The translations under genes were made by a program, and so were the position numbers. 64,000 nt of DNA, taken from positions 806,001 through 870,000 of the forward strand of contig CAJZBQ010000032.1 in assembly GCA_914767885.1 (NCBI GenBank), given 5' to 3'. Within the stretch, counting starts at the first letter, position 1, and every line of letters begins with the position of its first letter. The notes beneath the pieces were generated by a model. The model made no database searches. It worked only from the letters and a program-made list of their open reading frames with translations, and was not told the origin of the DNA. Source of the stretch: Blepharisma stoltei. Its lineage: Eukaryota > Ciliophora > Heterotrichea > Heterotrichida > Blepharismidae. This document shows positions 1-9,942 of the stretch, in pieces.

Positions 1-230
1 TTGCTCATATGATTGAGTCTGAAAATTTTGTTTTGAAAGAAAAATTAAAATGGGCAAAAGAACAAAGAGAAAGCAAAAAATTAATTTGCTCGTCAATATT
101 GGCTGAAGAGAGGCTTTATAATCCATATTTTAGGACTGACCAAGCACATTTCAAAACATTTACAGAAGCACAAGACCCTGTTGACTGTTTTATGAGGCTT
201 AAAATAATGCAGAATAAAATAATGTCGTAA
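1..230 (+). CDS. Hydroxyacylglutathione hydrolase (glyoxalase II), C-terminal end, partial
   Basis: The frame is open from the left edge of the window and ends at TAA 228-230, so only about 75 C-terminal residues are present. The text LAEERLYNPYFRTD followed later by DPVDCFMRLKIMQNK matches the end of glyoxalase II, where LAEE-x-YNPF-x-R precedes DPV-x-x-MR-x-x-R. The metallo-beta-lactamase domain with the metal ligands lies outside the window; what is here is the C-terminal helical cap that helps bind glutathione. The enzyme hydrolyses S-D-lactoylglutathione to D-lactate and glutathione in methylglyoxal detoxification. Cytosolic or mitochondrial location cannot be judged. No in-frame TGA occurs in this piece. 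Confidence 0.8.
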   Translation, partial: AHMIESENFVLKEKLKWAKEQRESKKLICSSILAEERLYNPYFRTDQAHFKTFTEAQDPVDCFMRLKIMQNKIMS

Positions 231-290
231 AATAAATCGTTTTTATATCAAATTTAGCATTTGCTTTAGCAATAAATTAAACATTTAAAG

Positions 291-1501
291 ATGGAAAATT
301 TTAAGTCAAGAAGGAATTCTCATAGTTTGAATAATTTATTATCGAATAGATCTCAAGAACGCCCACCAAAATTTGCAAGGATGAATAAAGCTAACGAAAC
401 CTTAAGAGACTGAAAATCTTCTCGAGCTCCGCTGTTAAATCATAAATATGATGTGAAGAAAAAAGCCAAAAATGGAACTGCCTCAATGCTGGATATTTTA
501 GAACAGGAAGAAAAATCTGAATATTCTGATCAAATAGTGTCTTCAGAAAATGCAAGTGAAATGAATTTAGCGAATGATAAAAGTTTTCTGCCTTCAATTA
601 CTTTGTGTGGGTTTTATAAGCCTCAGCAATATCCTCTACACACTATATCCAGGCCTGCTGTATTTAGCTCAAAGCTAGAAATACATGAAAAGCAAAATAA
701 TAGAGTGGATAACTCACTCCTATTGTTATTGATTAATAATTATTTTATTTATGATGATAAATTAATTGCTGTTAGATTTAATCAAAGAATTTTTATTAAT
801 ATAAATTTTGACTAGCAGAAATTTGCACTTTAATCAAGGAGTTAGAAAAATATGCAATTATCCAACAAAATAATAAAAATAACGAAACTGAGCTCGAAGA
901 AATTATAAGAAAAAGAATCACACTTCCCCCAAATAAATTTTCAAAAACAGTCATCCTAGACCTCGATGAAACCCTTGTCCACTGTTCAAAATACATTGAT
1001 AAAAATGACATCGTAATAAAACTCAAGCTGCCAGATTTTCCCACAGGACGTTTCGGAGTAAAAATTCGTCCTCATACATCTGAGTTCCTACAAGAAATAA
1101 GTCAATTCTTCGAAGTCATAATATTCACCGCTTCAACAGCTCTTTACGCTGATCCAATACTAGACTTATTAGATCCTGAGCACAAATTTTTCACCCAAAG
1201 ATTTTACCGAGAAAGCTGCATCCACAAAGGCCATCTCAAAGTCAAAGACCTCCGAATTTTTTCTAACAGAAACCTAAAAGATTTAATAATCATCGACAAT
1301 TCCTGAAACTCCATTTCCAACCAAAAATCCAATGGAATTTTAATAACCAGCTGATATGGCGACTCATCAGATCACGAACTTCAAGACGTTCTTTCCTTTT
1401 TAAAATATCTATGCAGCGTAAAAGACGTCCGTGAGTCCATCAAGCTAGCCCCGAAGGCATTTTCCAAGCACAAAGCGAGTAAATCTTATAATAGTCTTTA
1501 G
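291..1501 (+). CDS. FCP/SCP-like (NLI-interacting factor) protein phosphatase, interrupted by one IES
   Basis: The start is ATG 291 and the stop TAG 1499-1501. The N-terminal 140 or so residues are low-complexity and read through TGA as Trp (411-413). The catalytic HAD domain carries DLDETLVHC, the DxDxT nucleophile motif of CTD-type Ser/Thr phosphatases, and ends with the IIDNSW-N and SDHEL-x-DVL-x-FL blocks of the SCP/FCP1 family; both Trp codons there are TGA. The upstream half is in one frame and the catalytic half in another; removing a 92-bp TA-bounded segment (721-812) joins them as ...DNSLLAEICTLIKEL. After joining, the protein is about 372 aa. SCP-type enzymes dephosphorylate the RNA polymerase II CTD and other nuclear substrates; which one here is unknown. 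Confidence 0.85.
721..812. mobile_element. TA-bounded IES (92 bp) inside the phosphatase gene
   Basis: The segment starts at TA 721-722 and the second TA is at 813-814. It is very AT-rich, contains no useful coding text, and its length (92, which is 2 mod 3) is exactly what is needed to bring the frame of 291-720 into the frame of the DLDETLVHC domain. Neighbouring TA choices (for example 728) would also restore frame with slightly different residues, so the exact boundary is uncertain. Confidence 0.65.
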
Positions 1502-1526
1502 GCTTGCTAATATTCGTTTCTTAAAT

Positions 1527-2492
1527 ATGAGTCAAAGCTTAGTTGTTCTCTATAGTATCGGAGGTACCTGTGCGTGCATATCTTTGATAGCCTCAATTCA
1601 CCTGCTTGCTCAGCACTTTTGGCACTTTTCTAAGCCTGACTATCAGATGTATATATGCAGGATCATACTTATGGTACCTGTCTATGGGATCACATCGTGG
1701 ATTTCAATGCTTTACCCTGCAAACAGAGCGTTTTTTAATATTTTTAGGGACTGCTACGAAGCTTTTGTGCTATACAGCTTTACGATGCTGTTGATGAACT
1801 ATGTAGGAGGAGAAAGAAAATTGATTATTAGTTTGGAGCTTAAAGATAGAATAAGCCACCCATGGCCGTTTAATTGATTTTTTAAAAGTTTTACCCCTGG
1901 AAGTATGTTTATTCGCCTTGTGAAAGCTGGGACTTTACAGTTTGTGCTATTCAGACCTTTATCTTCAGCACTGACACTTTTATTTGAATTTTATGGAATT
2001 TACCACGAAAATGCTTACAACTATGAAGACGCTTTTCTTTATTTATTTGCCTTGAATAACGTATCCTTTTCTTTAGCACTGTATGGGCTGTTACTTTTTT
2101 ATGTGTCTACTGAAGAAATGCTGGAGCCTTATAAACCACTACCAAAATTTTTATGCATAAAAATAGTGATTTTTTTTTCTTTTTGGCAAGGTATTTTAAT
2201 AAATATTTTGCAGCAGCTGGGATTTATTAATGAAACTGTAGGACTGAAGCCTGAAGAAGTTGCTATAACTCTTCAAGAGTTCTTAATTTGTATAGAAATG
2301 CTTATAGCTGCTTTTGCACATATGTTTGCGTTTGGGTATGAGGAGTACACTTCAGAGGTGAACCCTGTGTTTTTGCCAATTAAATCAAGTGTGGCTTCAG
2401 GCTTTAAATCTGTATTCTTAGCAGAGGATGTGATAAAAGAAGTTAAAGACTCAATAAACCCAGTTCCTTATGATTTTGAGCTTCACAATTAA
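1527..2492 (+). CDS. TMEM184 / organic solute transporter-alpha-like membrane protein
   Basis: A single frame of 321 aa from ATG 1527 to TAA 2490-2492, reading one TGA as Trp at 1875-1877 (PWPFNWFF). The block PDYQMYICRIILMVPVYGI followed by SW-x-SM and DCYEAFVLYSF is the hallmark of the TMEM184/OSTalpha family, and there are about seven hydrophobic segments. Family members are seven-pass membrane proteins of the plasma membrane or endomembranes, some implicated in solute transport; substrate cannot be told. It begins only 25 bases after the phosphatase stop and shows no insert or intron. Confidence 0.85.
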
Positions 2493-2571
2493 CTTTTATT
2501 TATAGGCCTATAATAATCTTATAGTAAATTTATTGAATTTAAATAAAATTTAAAATCTGAAAACAAAATAA

Positions 2572-3006
2572 ATGGAATCTGAAGATGACAAAGAGCTAAG
2601 GATTCGTGACGCTTTTCGAATGATTGATAGGGATGGAAACAACTTAATTGAGCTGAAAGAAGTAGAAGCCTTCATCTTCAACCAAGGAATGAATATTCAA
2701 CAAGAAGAGCTGCAAGAATTTATGGAAAAAATCGACACCAATAGAGATGGGAATATACAATATGGAGAGTTTGAAAAAGCAATGAAGGAATTTTACGAAG
2801 AAGGTGCAGAGGAAAGGATGCTGAAACAAGTGTTTGATTCTATAGACAGAGACCACGATGGATGTATCCGGTCAAATGAGTTGAAATATGCGCTGTATTG
2901 CCTTGGCGAAGAAATTCCTGACGCAGATATTGAAAACATGATCCAGTTTGCCACAAATGGGAATGATTTTGTCACTTTTAGTGAGTTCGTGAAGATGTCG
3001 AAATAA
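2572..3006 (+). CDS. EF-hand calcium-binding protein (calmodulin/centrin superfamily)
   Basis: A 144-aa protein with four EF-hand positions. Loops 1 to 3 look calcium competent: DRDGNNLIELKE (about residues 19-30), DTNRDGNIQYGE (about 55-66) and DRDHDGCIRSNE (about 92-103). The fourth (TNGNDFVTFSE) lacks the first acidic residue and is probably non-binding. Size and spacing fit calmodulin-like proteins, but identity to calmodulin itself is too low to call it that. Such proteins act as calcium sensors; the partner is unknown. No introns, no inserts and no TGA codons inside the frame. Confidence 0.88.
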   Translation: MESEDDKELRIRDAFRMIDRDGNNLIELKEVEAFIFNQGMNIQQEELQEFMEKIDTNRDGNIQYGEFEKAMKEFYEEGAEERMLKQVFDSIDRDHDGCIRSNELKYALYCLGEEIPDADIENMIQFATNGNDFVTFSEFVKMSK

Positions 3007-3136
3007 TTTACATCTTCTTGATGGTTAATAATTCAGTTAAATGTGCTTTTTTAATCAAAATGCTGAAACCTGCTCATCAAAATAAGCATCAACGTTGATA
3101 ATGCATATAAGAAATTTGAAATCTAAAAAAGGTTAT

Positions 3137-3646
3137 TTAGTGGTGGTGACGCTTTCTGTATTGTCTGACATACCCCGGAATTCTGCATTTGCAAGGCTTA
3201 TTTTTCTTATAATTCCATCCGCTACCAAGACATCGGGTGCATAGTCCTCTTGATTTGGCGCAAGCTTTGCATGCTCTTCCATGATGCTTGTAGCCAGTTC
3301 CTCTGCACTTGTGGCACATCGGATTTGGAATAAAAGGCAACGGACCAGATCCTACATGGGGGAACATTTGGGCTCCTGGCATCATTGGTGGAACTCCGTA
3401 TCCTGGTTGCATCGGATAGCCTGGTTGAGGGTAGCCTGACTGCGGAACTCCAAAACCTGGATGAGGATGGACATAGCCAGGATGAGGAGGTGCAAAACCG
3501 GGCTGAGGTGCAAAACCGGGCTGAGGAGGGATAAAACCTGGCTGAGGAGGATAACCTGGCTGTGGAGGATACCCTTGAGGAGGATAAGGCTGATTAGGAT
3601 AGCCACCTTGAGGAGGATAGCCGCCTGGATAGTTTGGATAACTCAT
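3137..3646 (-). CDS. Pro/Gly/Tyr-rich protein with C-terminal CxxC zinc-ribbon-like region
   Basis: A 169-aa protein. The first 95 residues are repeats of the type [14 protein letters not shown], a flexible Pro/Gly/Gln/Tyr tract like those of annexin or ESCRT-associated and scramblase-type proteins. The C-terminal 60 residues carry cysteines in pairs ([34 protein letters not shown]), reminiscent of the DnaJ-type CxxCxGxG zinc fold, then a His-rich tail. No transmembrane segment. I do not recognise a specific orthologue. Other-strand frames over this stretch are by-products of the GC-rich repeat. Confidence 0.75.
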   Translation of the reverse strand: MSYPNYPGGYPPQGGYPNQPYPPQGYPPQPGYPPQPGFIPPQPGFAPQPGFAPPHPGYVHPHPGFGVPQSGYPQPGYPMQPGYGVPPMMPGAQMFPHVGSGPLPFIPNPMCHKCRGTGYKHHGRACKACAKSRGLCTRCLGSGWNYKKNKPCKCRIPGYVRQYRKRHHH

Positions 3647-4297
3647 TTTCTTTTATACGACCATTTCTGATTGGTATAAAAGGACAAAGCTTTTTTTATC
3701 GAAATTTCTTTTTATTTACAACAAATAAAAATTCCTTGAGTCATTTAGCCCTACCATAAGTTTGAATCAATTCTTATGATTTTTTATCAATTTATGCAAA
3801 AATTTTCTATGTTCATCTATAGCATTATCTACTTAAAAATTTATATAGTATCCAATTTAATAAATTGCTGTTTTGAGAGAAATTTTTATGATTATACCAG
3901 AAAGAAACATTTTTATAGATTTTTAGAAAATTCAAAATTATTCAGTGCAATTATATTTAGAGATTATTGAGAAGCTCTGCTTGATTATAAACTTTTAGTA
4001 ATTCTCTAATATATCTAATATTTGCTTTCTATTCATTCTAAAATCACTATAAATATGATCATTATTTTTCATCTTACTTTCCCAGCTATATTAAACCATT
4101 AAATCTCCCAAGAAAAGTATAATTAGATGCTAATAAAAGTAATCTTTAAATGTATTAGAAATCCTTAATAAAATTAATGAAGTAATTAACATTATCAAAG
4201 CAAAAGAAATTATTATATATTATAACAAAAATTTCTTTATTTCACCATCCAGCAAAACATCCCTATTTATGATTTGTATTTCATTAAATTAGCAGCC
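3647..4297. other. Intergenic, no gene seen
   Basis: About 650 bases of AT-rich DNA between divergent genes. The longest frame (3776-3970, 64 codons) is composed of AT-rich codons without recognisable features and is not called. No RNA gene recognised. Confidence 0.5.
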
Positions 4298-4918
4298 ATG
4301 CAAAAATCTAAAAGAAAACAATTGACTCAGAATCCTACGATCCCCAAGATTTTTTCAAATCCTGACTTAATGAAAACAAACTCAATTTTCGCTCATCCAT
4401 TATTCACAAGTTCCCCAGCTTCATTCCGTAATACTCCTGACATTGAAGAATTGATGAATTCAGCTCGCAAAGACACAGCACGATTTTCCCAATTCCTCAG
4501 CCTTCAAATTCCATCCTCTACCATTTCCAGCCCTAATAAGCCGCAGCAAAACAAGACTATAAATCTTTATAAGTCTTACCCATCCCCAAGCAGAAATGCA
4601 ACGCCCAGTACAATGAGCCAATATCCAAACGATCAATCAAAACTTAAAAAAATTAATAAAGAAAATAGATCTTTAAGGTCATTGATCAATAAACTTCAGG
4701 CAGAAGTTTTAGCAGTTTCTCAAGAAAATATGAAGCTTATGAAAGTTGAGCATAAGTGTAATGCAATTGAAACAGAAATTGAAAAACTGACGAAGGAAAA
4801 TGAAGAAATCAAGAAAAAATTAAGCGGAAAGCATAGAAAAGCAAATATAAAGAGATTAGAAAATGCTATGGATGGGTTTAAGATGAAAATTTCAAAAGCA
4901 TTGAAATACAGGAACTAA
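4298..4918 (+). CDS. Coiled-coil protein, unknown
   Basis: The frame begins with ATG 4298 (an upstream TTG at 4274 is in frame but is not expected to start translation) and ends at TAA 4916-4918, giving 206 aa. Residues 1-110 are Ser/Pro/Asn-rich; residues about 118-195 form a heptad-like coiled coil (KLKKINKENRSLRSLINKL, then EIEKLTKENEEIKKKL). A basic tail follows. I do not recognise a family; a cytoskeletal or basal-body scaffold is conceivable but unsupported. Confidence 0.7.
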   Translation: MQKSKRKQLTQNPTIPKIFSNPDLMKTNSIFAHPLFTSSPASFRNTPDIEELMNSARKDTARFSQFLSLQIPSSTISSPNKPQQNKTINLYKSYPSPSRNATPSTMSQYPNDQSKLKKINKENRSLRSLINKLQAEVLAVSQENMKLMKVEHKCNAIETEIEKLTKENEEIKKKLSGKHRKANIKRLENAMDGFKMKISKALKYRN

Positions 4919-4996
4919 ATGTAAATTGTTACAAAATTTAAATAATAAATAATCTATATATTAATTTTAATCTAAAATTAGAAAATAATAAAAATT

Positions 4997-5236
4997 ATGG
5001 GATTAGCCACTGTGATTGCAGGATATTTTTTGATTATATCAAGCGCGATATTTTTTATAACAACCATGACGTGAATTATAGGAGCTAAACTCCTATTTGG
5101 AAGAGAAGAAAACGCAATCCTCAGATGAATTCAAGAAGACAAGTATTATTGTTTTTTAATCCCAATGATTGTTCCCACAACTTTTATTTTGGTTTATGGA
5201 AATTGGCTTTCTATGAAATTCTTTAGGCATAACTAA
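4997..5236 (+). CDS. PIG-Y-like subunit of GPI-GlcNAc transferase
   Basis: A 79-aa protein hidden by two in-frame TGA codons that read as Trp. It has two hydrophobic segments (about residues 4-30 and 51-68) and ends in YGNWLSMKFFRHN. The terminal W-x-x-x-K-x-FRHN is the signature end of PIG-Y, whose usual length (about 71 aa in animals) and two-helix topology also fit. PIG-Y is the small regulatory subunit of the ER complex that transfers GlcNAc to phosphatidylinositol, the first step of GPI anchor synthesis. Identification rests on the C-terminal signature and topology, from memory of the family. Confidence 0.75.
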
Positions 5237-5254
5237 TGATTCATTTAATTCTTA

Positions 5255-5639
5255 CTTCCCCCCCCCCTCCGTGAGCGAACAAAAAAATTTTGTTCGCTCA
5301 CGGAGGGGGGTTATTTTTTTTTTAAAAAAAAAATTTATATATAAATTTTATAAAAAATATTTTTTTCGAAATTTAAAAAAATCCTAATTTGCAAAAATTG
5401 GGAAGCAAATATTAATTTAATTTGCAAAATTTATGTTTTAAAAACGCAATTTGTTTAAAATTAAACAGAATTAGCTCTAGATTTCATTATACTAAATTAT
5501 CACTTATATATCAAAATTTTTTTCCATTAAAATTTTTTCTATTAAAAAAAATTTTTGTTCACTCACGGAGGGTGGGTTTTTGGTCAAAAAATGGCGATTT
5601 TTCTAATGGTTTTGTTCGCTCACGGAGGGGGGGGGGGAG
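5255..5639. mobile_element. MITE copy A (385 bp), TTA target duplication
   Basis: The ends are inverted: CTTCCCCCCCCCCTCCGTGA on the left and a matching G-run after GCTCACGGAGG on the right. TTA flanks both sides (5252-5254 and 5640-5642). The left end also folds on itself: the motif GTGAGCGAAC is followed by its complement, giving a perfect hairpin around 5269-5311. A third copy of the ACTCACGGAGGG motif lies at about 5561. The interior is AT-rich and non-coding. Copies B, C, D and E below belong to the same family. Confidence 0.85.
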
Positions 5640-5675
5640 TTAAGAAATATCCTATTATTTTAATTAATTAAACAA

Positions 5676-7238
5676 TTATTTTCTTGAATCAACTGGATCC
5701 AGTTTTCTTAAGTTGATCAACAAATTTCGATTTTTATAGACCCTTCTAGGACTGTCTTCTTTAGCCGCATCTATATTAATTGGCTTTGTTACATTTTTTC
5801 TGCCTAAAATTAGTCTTTGTTTTAAGGTAATAGGCGATCCATAAGGTGGGCTCAAATTATTGAAATTTGGAGTGTTAGGATGCCCATATGGAGGACTGTA
5901 ATTTAGATTTGGGTCTACAAAATTCGACGAGGCACGCTTAAGAGTTCTTTTTTTGGCTTCTTTCTTCAAGAATCAAGGATGAGCTAAAGCTTCACTTGCC
6001 GAATATCTTAAATTAGGGTCTTTTTCAGTCAATTTTACAACCATATTCATAGCTTCAACTGAAATATTTTTCCAATGTTTTTCATAGAAATTTATATTGC
6101 AGTCTCTATTATTTAGCAGCACTTCCTGCACATTTCTCCCATAAAACGCAGCTCTCCCGGTAAGTATCACATATAATATTACCCCAATGCTAAAAATATC
6201 AACTTTAACACCATATGGATTTTTCCATAATAATTCTGGAGCTGCATATCCTGGGGAGCCACACCTTAAAGTTAGATCTTTGCTTGATAAAGTGGCTAAG
6301 CCAAAATCGGCGATTTTAAATTCAGTGTCATTTTCTTTATCCATCATTAAAATATTTTCAGGTTTTAAGTCTCGGTGAATAATGTTTTTTGAATGAACAT
6401 ATTCGAGGACTTCAAGTAAATTTTTGATAAACTGCAAAGCAGTTTCTTCAGGGAAGCAGCCTCTTCTTGTTACTCTACCAAATAAATCCCCATTTTCCAT
6501 GTAATCCAATATCAGATGAACACACTCATCGTCTTCATAAATTTTATGTAGTTTTACTAGTCTTGGATGAGACAAGACTCTCATGATCTCAATTTCATTT
6601 ATCAAAGCAGGCAAGGCTCTTTTATTTGCTAATAAATTATCTTTTGAAACTGATTTTACTGCAAATTTTTGCTGAGTTTCTCTATCCAAAGCAAGAAAAA
6701 CTGTAGCAGTAGACCCTTTTCCGGCTTCTTGAATTATTGTATATTAATAACACTGATTAAATCCTGATTTGGCTGATATCATTATTATTTTCAAATAAAG
6801 TAAAAGATACAAATTTATAATAAATAATATATAATAATCCTGCAATCTAGTTGCAATTGCAACGGTTGATAGATATCTTACCCACTTCTGAAGCTTGACC
6901 GACGTTACTGGATAAAAATCTTTGCTAATTTTCCCGGAGGAAAGTGAAAATCCAAGCCTTGGCCTGGATTCATTCTCCTCTGTAAAAATTGTTAATGTTT
7001 TCCAACTAATTATACACATTTTCTTTGGTGGACTTTTGGCATTAGAACAATAATAAAGTCCTGAATTGGTTAAAATAAAACGCCGCTTCTTAAGCTGCCC
7101 TGAGGAGTTCATGACGAATAAAGACCCTGCAAAGATGAGGTTTTGGGCTAGGTCTGGGATATGCGTGCCATTGAATGGCGTCCAAAAAGTCTTCCCAGGA
7201 TTCGATCTTCTGTCAGAGGAGAAAAATATCGAATTCAT
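5676..7238 (-). CDS. PH-domain Ser/Thr protein kinase (CAMK-like), one IES
   Basis: After removal of a 90-bp IES the protein is 490 aa, starting MNSIFFSSD. Residues about 30-135 form a PH-like domain (FAGSLFVMNSSGQLKKRRFI, YYCSNAK, ending in VKLQKWVRYLSTVA). The kinase domain begins right after with YTIIQEAGKGSTATVFLA, then Lys165 in FAVKSV, HRDLKPEN with Asp260, DFG 281-283 and GYAAPELL. The end of the kinase domain is read through a TGA Trp (AHPW). A basic tail with two NxSPPYG repeats follows. All catalytic residues are present, so the enzyme should be active. A PH domain suggests phosphoinositide membrane targeting. The frames on both sides of the insert are identical and the stop codon lies inside the insert. 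Confidence 0.88.
6742..6831. mobile_element. TA-bounded IES (90 bp) inside the kinase gene
   Basis: TA 6740-6741 on the left and TA 6830-6831 at the right end. Removal joins LQDYY to TIIQEAGKGS, placing the glycine-rich loop directly after the PH domain. The insert is AT-rich, is a multiple of 3 and carries an in-frame TAA, so it cannot simply be translated. Confidence 0.75.
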
Positions 7239-7454
7239 GATGGGAATTTATTTAAATTATTAGGAGTTTCATGTAATTTTATTGATATTATCAAGGGTCT
7301 TTCTACTAGAATTCTTTATTAATTGCTAAGATATTTAGTAATATTCTCTCCATTTATTTTCTTATCAAGAACTATATTTATGCACCTTAATTCAAAATAA
7401 ATTCGGAATAATATGATCTGACCTAAGTTTTGAGGATTTTTACCAACCAAAAAA

Positions 7455-8222
7455 TTATAATAAATTAATAAAATTAGCATTCGAAGCTTCTTCTGGGAAT
7501 TCCCAATATCCAAGATCATCAACTTGCAAGCCTAAAGACTTTCGTCTTGGTTCTAAATCTGTTGGTGTTTTTGTTGTCATTTGTAAAGGAGTATTCGATG
7601 TCATCTGAGCATGAGAATACGGAGTATAAGTTCTCCCATTTCTCTTCGTGATTTTTAACTTGGGAGAATTCATTTTATAAACGAAAGGAGATTGTATGCT
7701 AAATTCTTCTGCAATTTCATTTGGTTTAGACTTTATCGGAGTTGTTGGCCGGCTTTGATGTATAATTTTTGTGCTTGTATTATCTTCGCTTTGTTTTGAT
7801 GATGTAAAAGAGGTAATTGGCCTTGCTAGATTAGAAGGCTTTATATTTGAAGAACCTGTAACTTCTGCAGACGTAAATCGTCTATGTTTTAGTTTTGAGC
7901 CTGGCAAGGCACTTGAGGTTACAGGTCTAGTAAAATTTAAGAAAAGTCCTGACAAATGAGGAGTATGAGTTTTTCTTTCACTTGTATAAATTGCTTTTAG
8001 TTTATGTCCTCGGATATTTCAGTTGCCGTGTATAAAAGTGGAGATTCCTGTGTCAATTGGTATAATTTTTGTTTGGAAATTATTAACTTCTAATTGGAGC
8101 TGTTTATCTTGGGATTTTTTAAGAGGTTTTATATTTTTGTTTTTTAATAGGCGCTTTTTAAGAATTTTTGGACTGGCTGATAAAATCTTCGGATCAAAGG
8201 TGGAAAATTTGGAAGCTTTCAT
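7455..8222 (-). CDS. Unknown basic, Ser/Pro/Thr-rich protein
   Basis: One frame of 255 aa through a TGA Trp at about 8018-8020 (HGNWNIRG). Starts MKASKFSTFDPKILS. It is rich in Lys, Ser, Pro and Thr, has repeats of the TPxxP type, no membrane segment and no domain I recognise. Probably intrinsically disordered. The low complexity makes homology searches weak. No insert is needed for an open frame. Confidence 0.65.
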
Positions 8223-9210
8223 TGGAGTAAAATTTAGTTATTTAAGAAATCTCTTTATTTATTAAGGAATATTAATTAATTGAGATTTTCGTATTAGTCA
8301 AACAAAGTTAATTTTAAAAGTTTTATGTAAGAATCATTCTTATTAACTTATTCTTGTATATAATATAATCAAATTAATTAAGCACATAAGCTAGTCTTCT
8401 TTTTATTTAGCATTTCAAACTTTGCTTTGAATTCTTGTTTTATTTGTCATTTTAATCTTAAATTTTTATTTATAATTGAAAAGAGAAAAGATAGCAATTA
8501 AGAAAGAAATCATTTTTTGATAAAATTATAGTGCTGTAATCTTAGATCATATTCACTAATTTAAACTCTTCATCGAAATTAAAATTTTATTTTTTTATCT
8601 CAAATGACGACATTTATTTTCAGTATTTTTATCATTTTTGCTCAAATAAAGTATGAAGTAATAGAGCATTAGTCACTAATGCTATTAATAAAAATGTTGG
8701 CAATTAGAGTAATTTCACGATATCTATCTCTATGCACAGCAGAGCAAAAAATACTCAATTTATCGAGACAATAAAGTGTTGGATTATTTATTTATATCAA
8801 AATGCGCACAATATGAGTTTTTATAAAAAAAAATAATTAATTCGCTAAGCAATAAAAATTTTTGTGTAAATAAAATCTCAATAAGCGCTTAAAGATATAG
8901 AATAGGTTTTAGTCTGCTTGTAGACAGAAGGTAATTATTTTATTCTGAACCATAATTTAAACTTTATGAGTTTTCATTATTTAAAAGAAATTATATGATA
9001 TTAAATTCATAAGTTATTCAACTTAAATAATCGGGCAAGAATTAACCCAATACTATTACATCTTCGATTGCCAATTATATATACATTTCACATAAACCAT
9101 TTTAACTTGCACTTACCAGATACAAAATCCTTTTCTATTTTTGCGATTTTGCATAAAAGCAATAATCATCAAATTAAACGCAAATATTAATGAAAATCTA
9201 TATTCAGGTA
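8223..9210. other. Intergenic, no gene seen
   Basis: Nearly 1 kb of strongly AT-rich sequence with no frame of note on either strand even when TGA is read as Trp, no terminal inverted repeats that I can see and no RNA gene recognised. It could contain intergenic IESs that cannot be detected without a reading frame. Confidence 0.5.
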
Positions 9211-9942
9211 TTAGTTTTTTACTAATTTTTGTTTTTTCTTTTGCATCGTTCTCGCCTTTACATTAAGGTTTTCAATCACAAGCGGTTTGATATCTCCACT
9301 GCTTAAGCATATTACCGCCAATAAAAAAACTTCGTTCGTGTAATGGCTACTTACTTCATTTATGACCATATTTTCAAACTTTACTATTCCCGGCTCGCTC
9401 ATTTCTGCTTCTGTTGTCCCGCGAAGGATTTTCTTGCCACGGATATTGCATTTAAGTAGCTTTGGCTCATCGTCTGATGTAAAAAGCAGCACCTTGCATC
9501 GAGTATGGTTTTTTAAAAATACATTTTCATTGGAAGAATTTCTAAGAGATACTGCCAATGAAAATCCTCTTTCTTTATAGAGTGTCAGAGGGAGCTCCGA
9601 TTCCAATTGTAAAGTATACTGGAAATCTCAACGTGATCTTAATAGCTGAAAGACCTCGCTTGAATCGTAAGATTGCTCCACAATAATCTCAGAGTGTCTT
9701 GGATTCGACAAAAACAATGAGAGCTGTTGTACTTCACAATGAACCTTGTTTAAGATAATTTCAGTCTCTAAGTTCTTGTTAATTATCATATGCAGCATCG
9801 TGTTCTGACTATTGACAATTGAGCATGCACGGTCGATTTCTGAAGACTGCGTGTAGGAAAGCAAGCCTTGGGCAAAACCTGAGTAAAAATATAGACACTC
9901 CTGATGATTGCAGAGCTCAGGGTTCTGGGTGATTAAGCACAT
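9211..9942 (-). CDS. Unknown protein of 243 aa
   Basis: One frame through a TGA Trp (RSRWDFQYTL at about 9626). Residues 1-105 are helical and Cys-containing; the second half (LPLTLYKERGFSLAVSLRNS, NIRGKKILRGTTE, then a block ending in FLLAVICLSSG) has alternating hydrophobic residues typical of a beta-sandwich, and ends in a Lys-rich tail QKKKQKLVKN. I do not recognise a family with confidence; a DNA- or RNA-binding immunoglobulin-like fold is only an impression. No TM segment, no insert. Confidence 0.65.

Noticed and set aside
771-787. 17-nt GT...AG intron in the phosphatase gene
   Set aside because: Phase would fit, but the following exon would meet TAA at once; the TA-bounded IES gives a clean join.
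3776-3970. 64-codon frame in AT-rich spacer
   Set aside because: Phe/Ile/Tyr/Lys-only composition as expected by chance in AT-rich DNA, no supporting feature.
5422-5643. 73-codon plus-strand frame
   Set aside because: Lies entirely in MITE copy A and spells the repeated terminal motif; not a gene.
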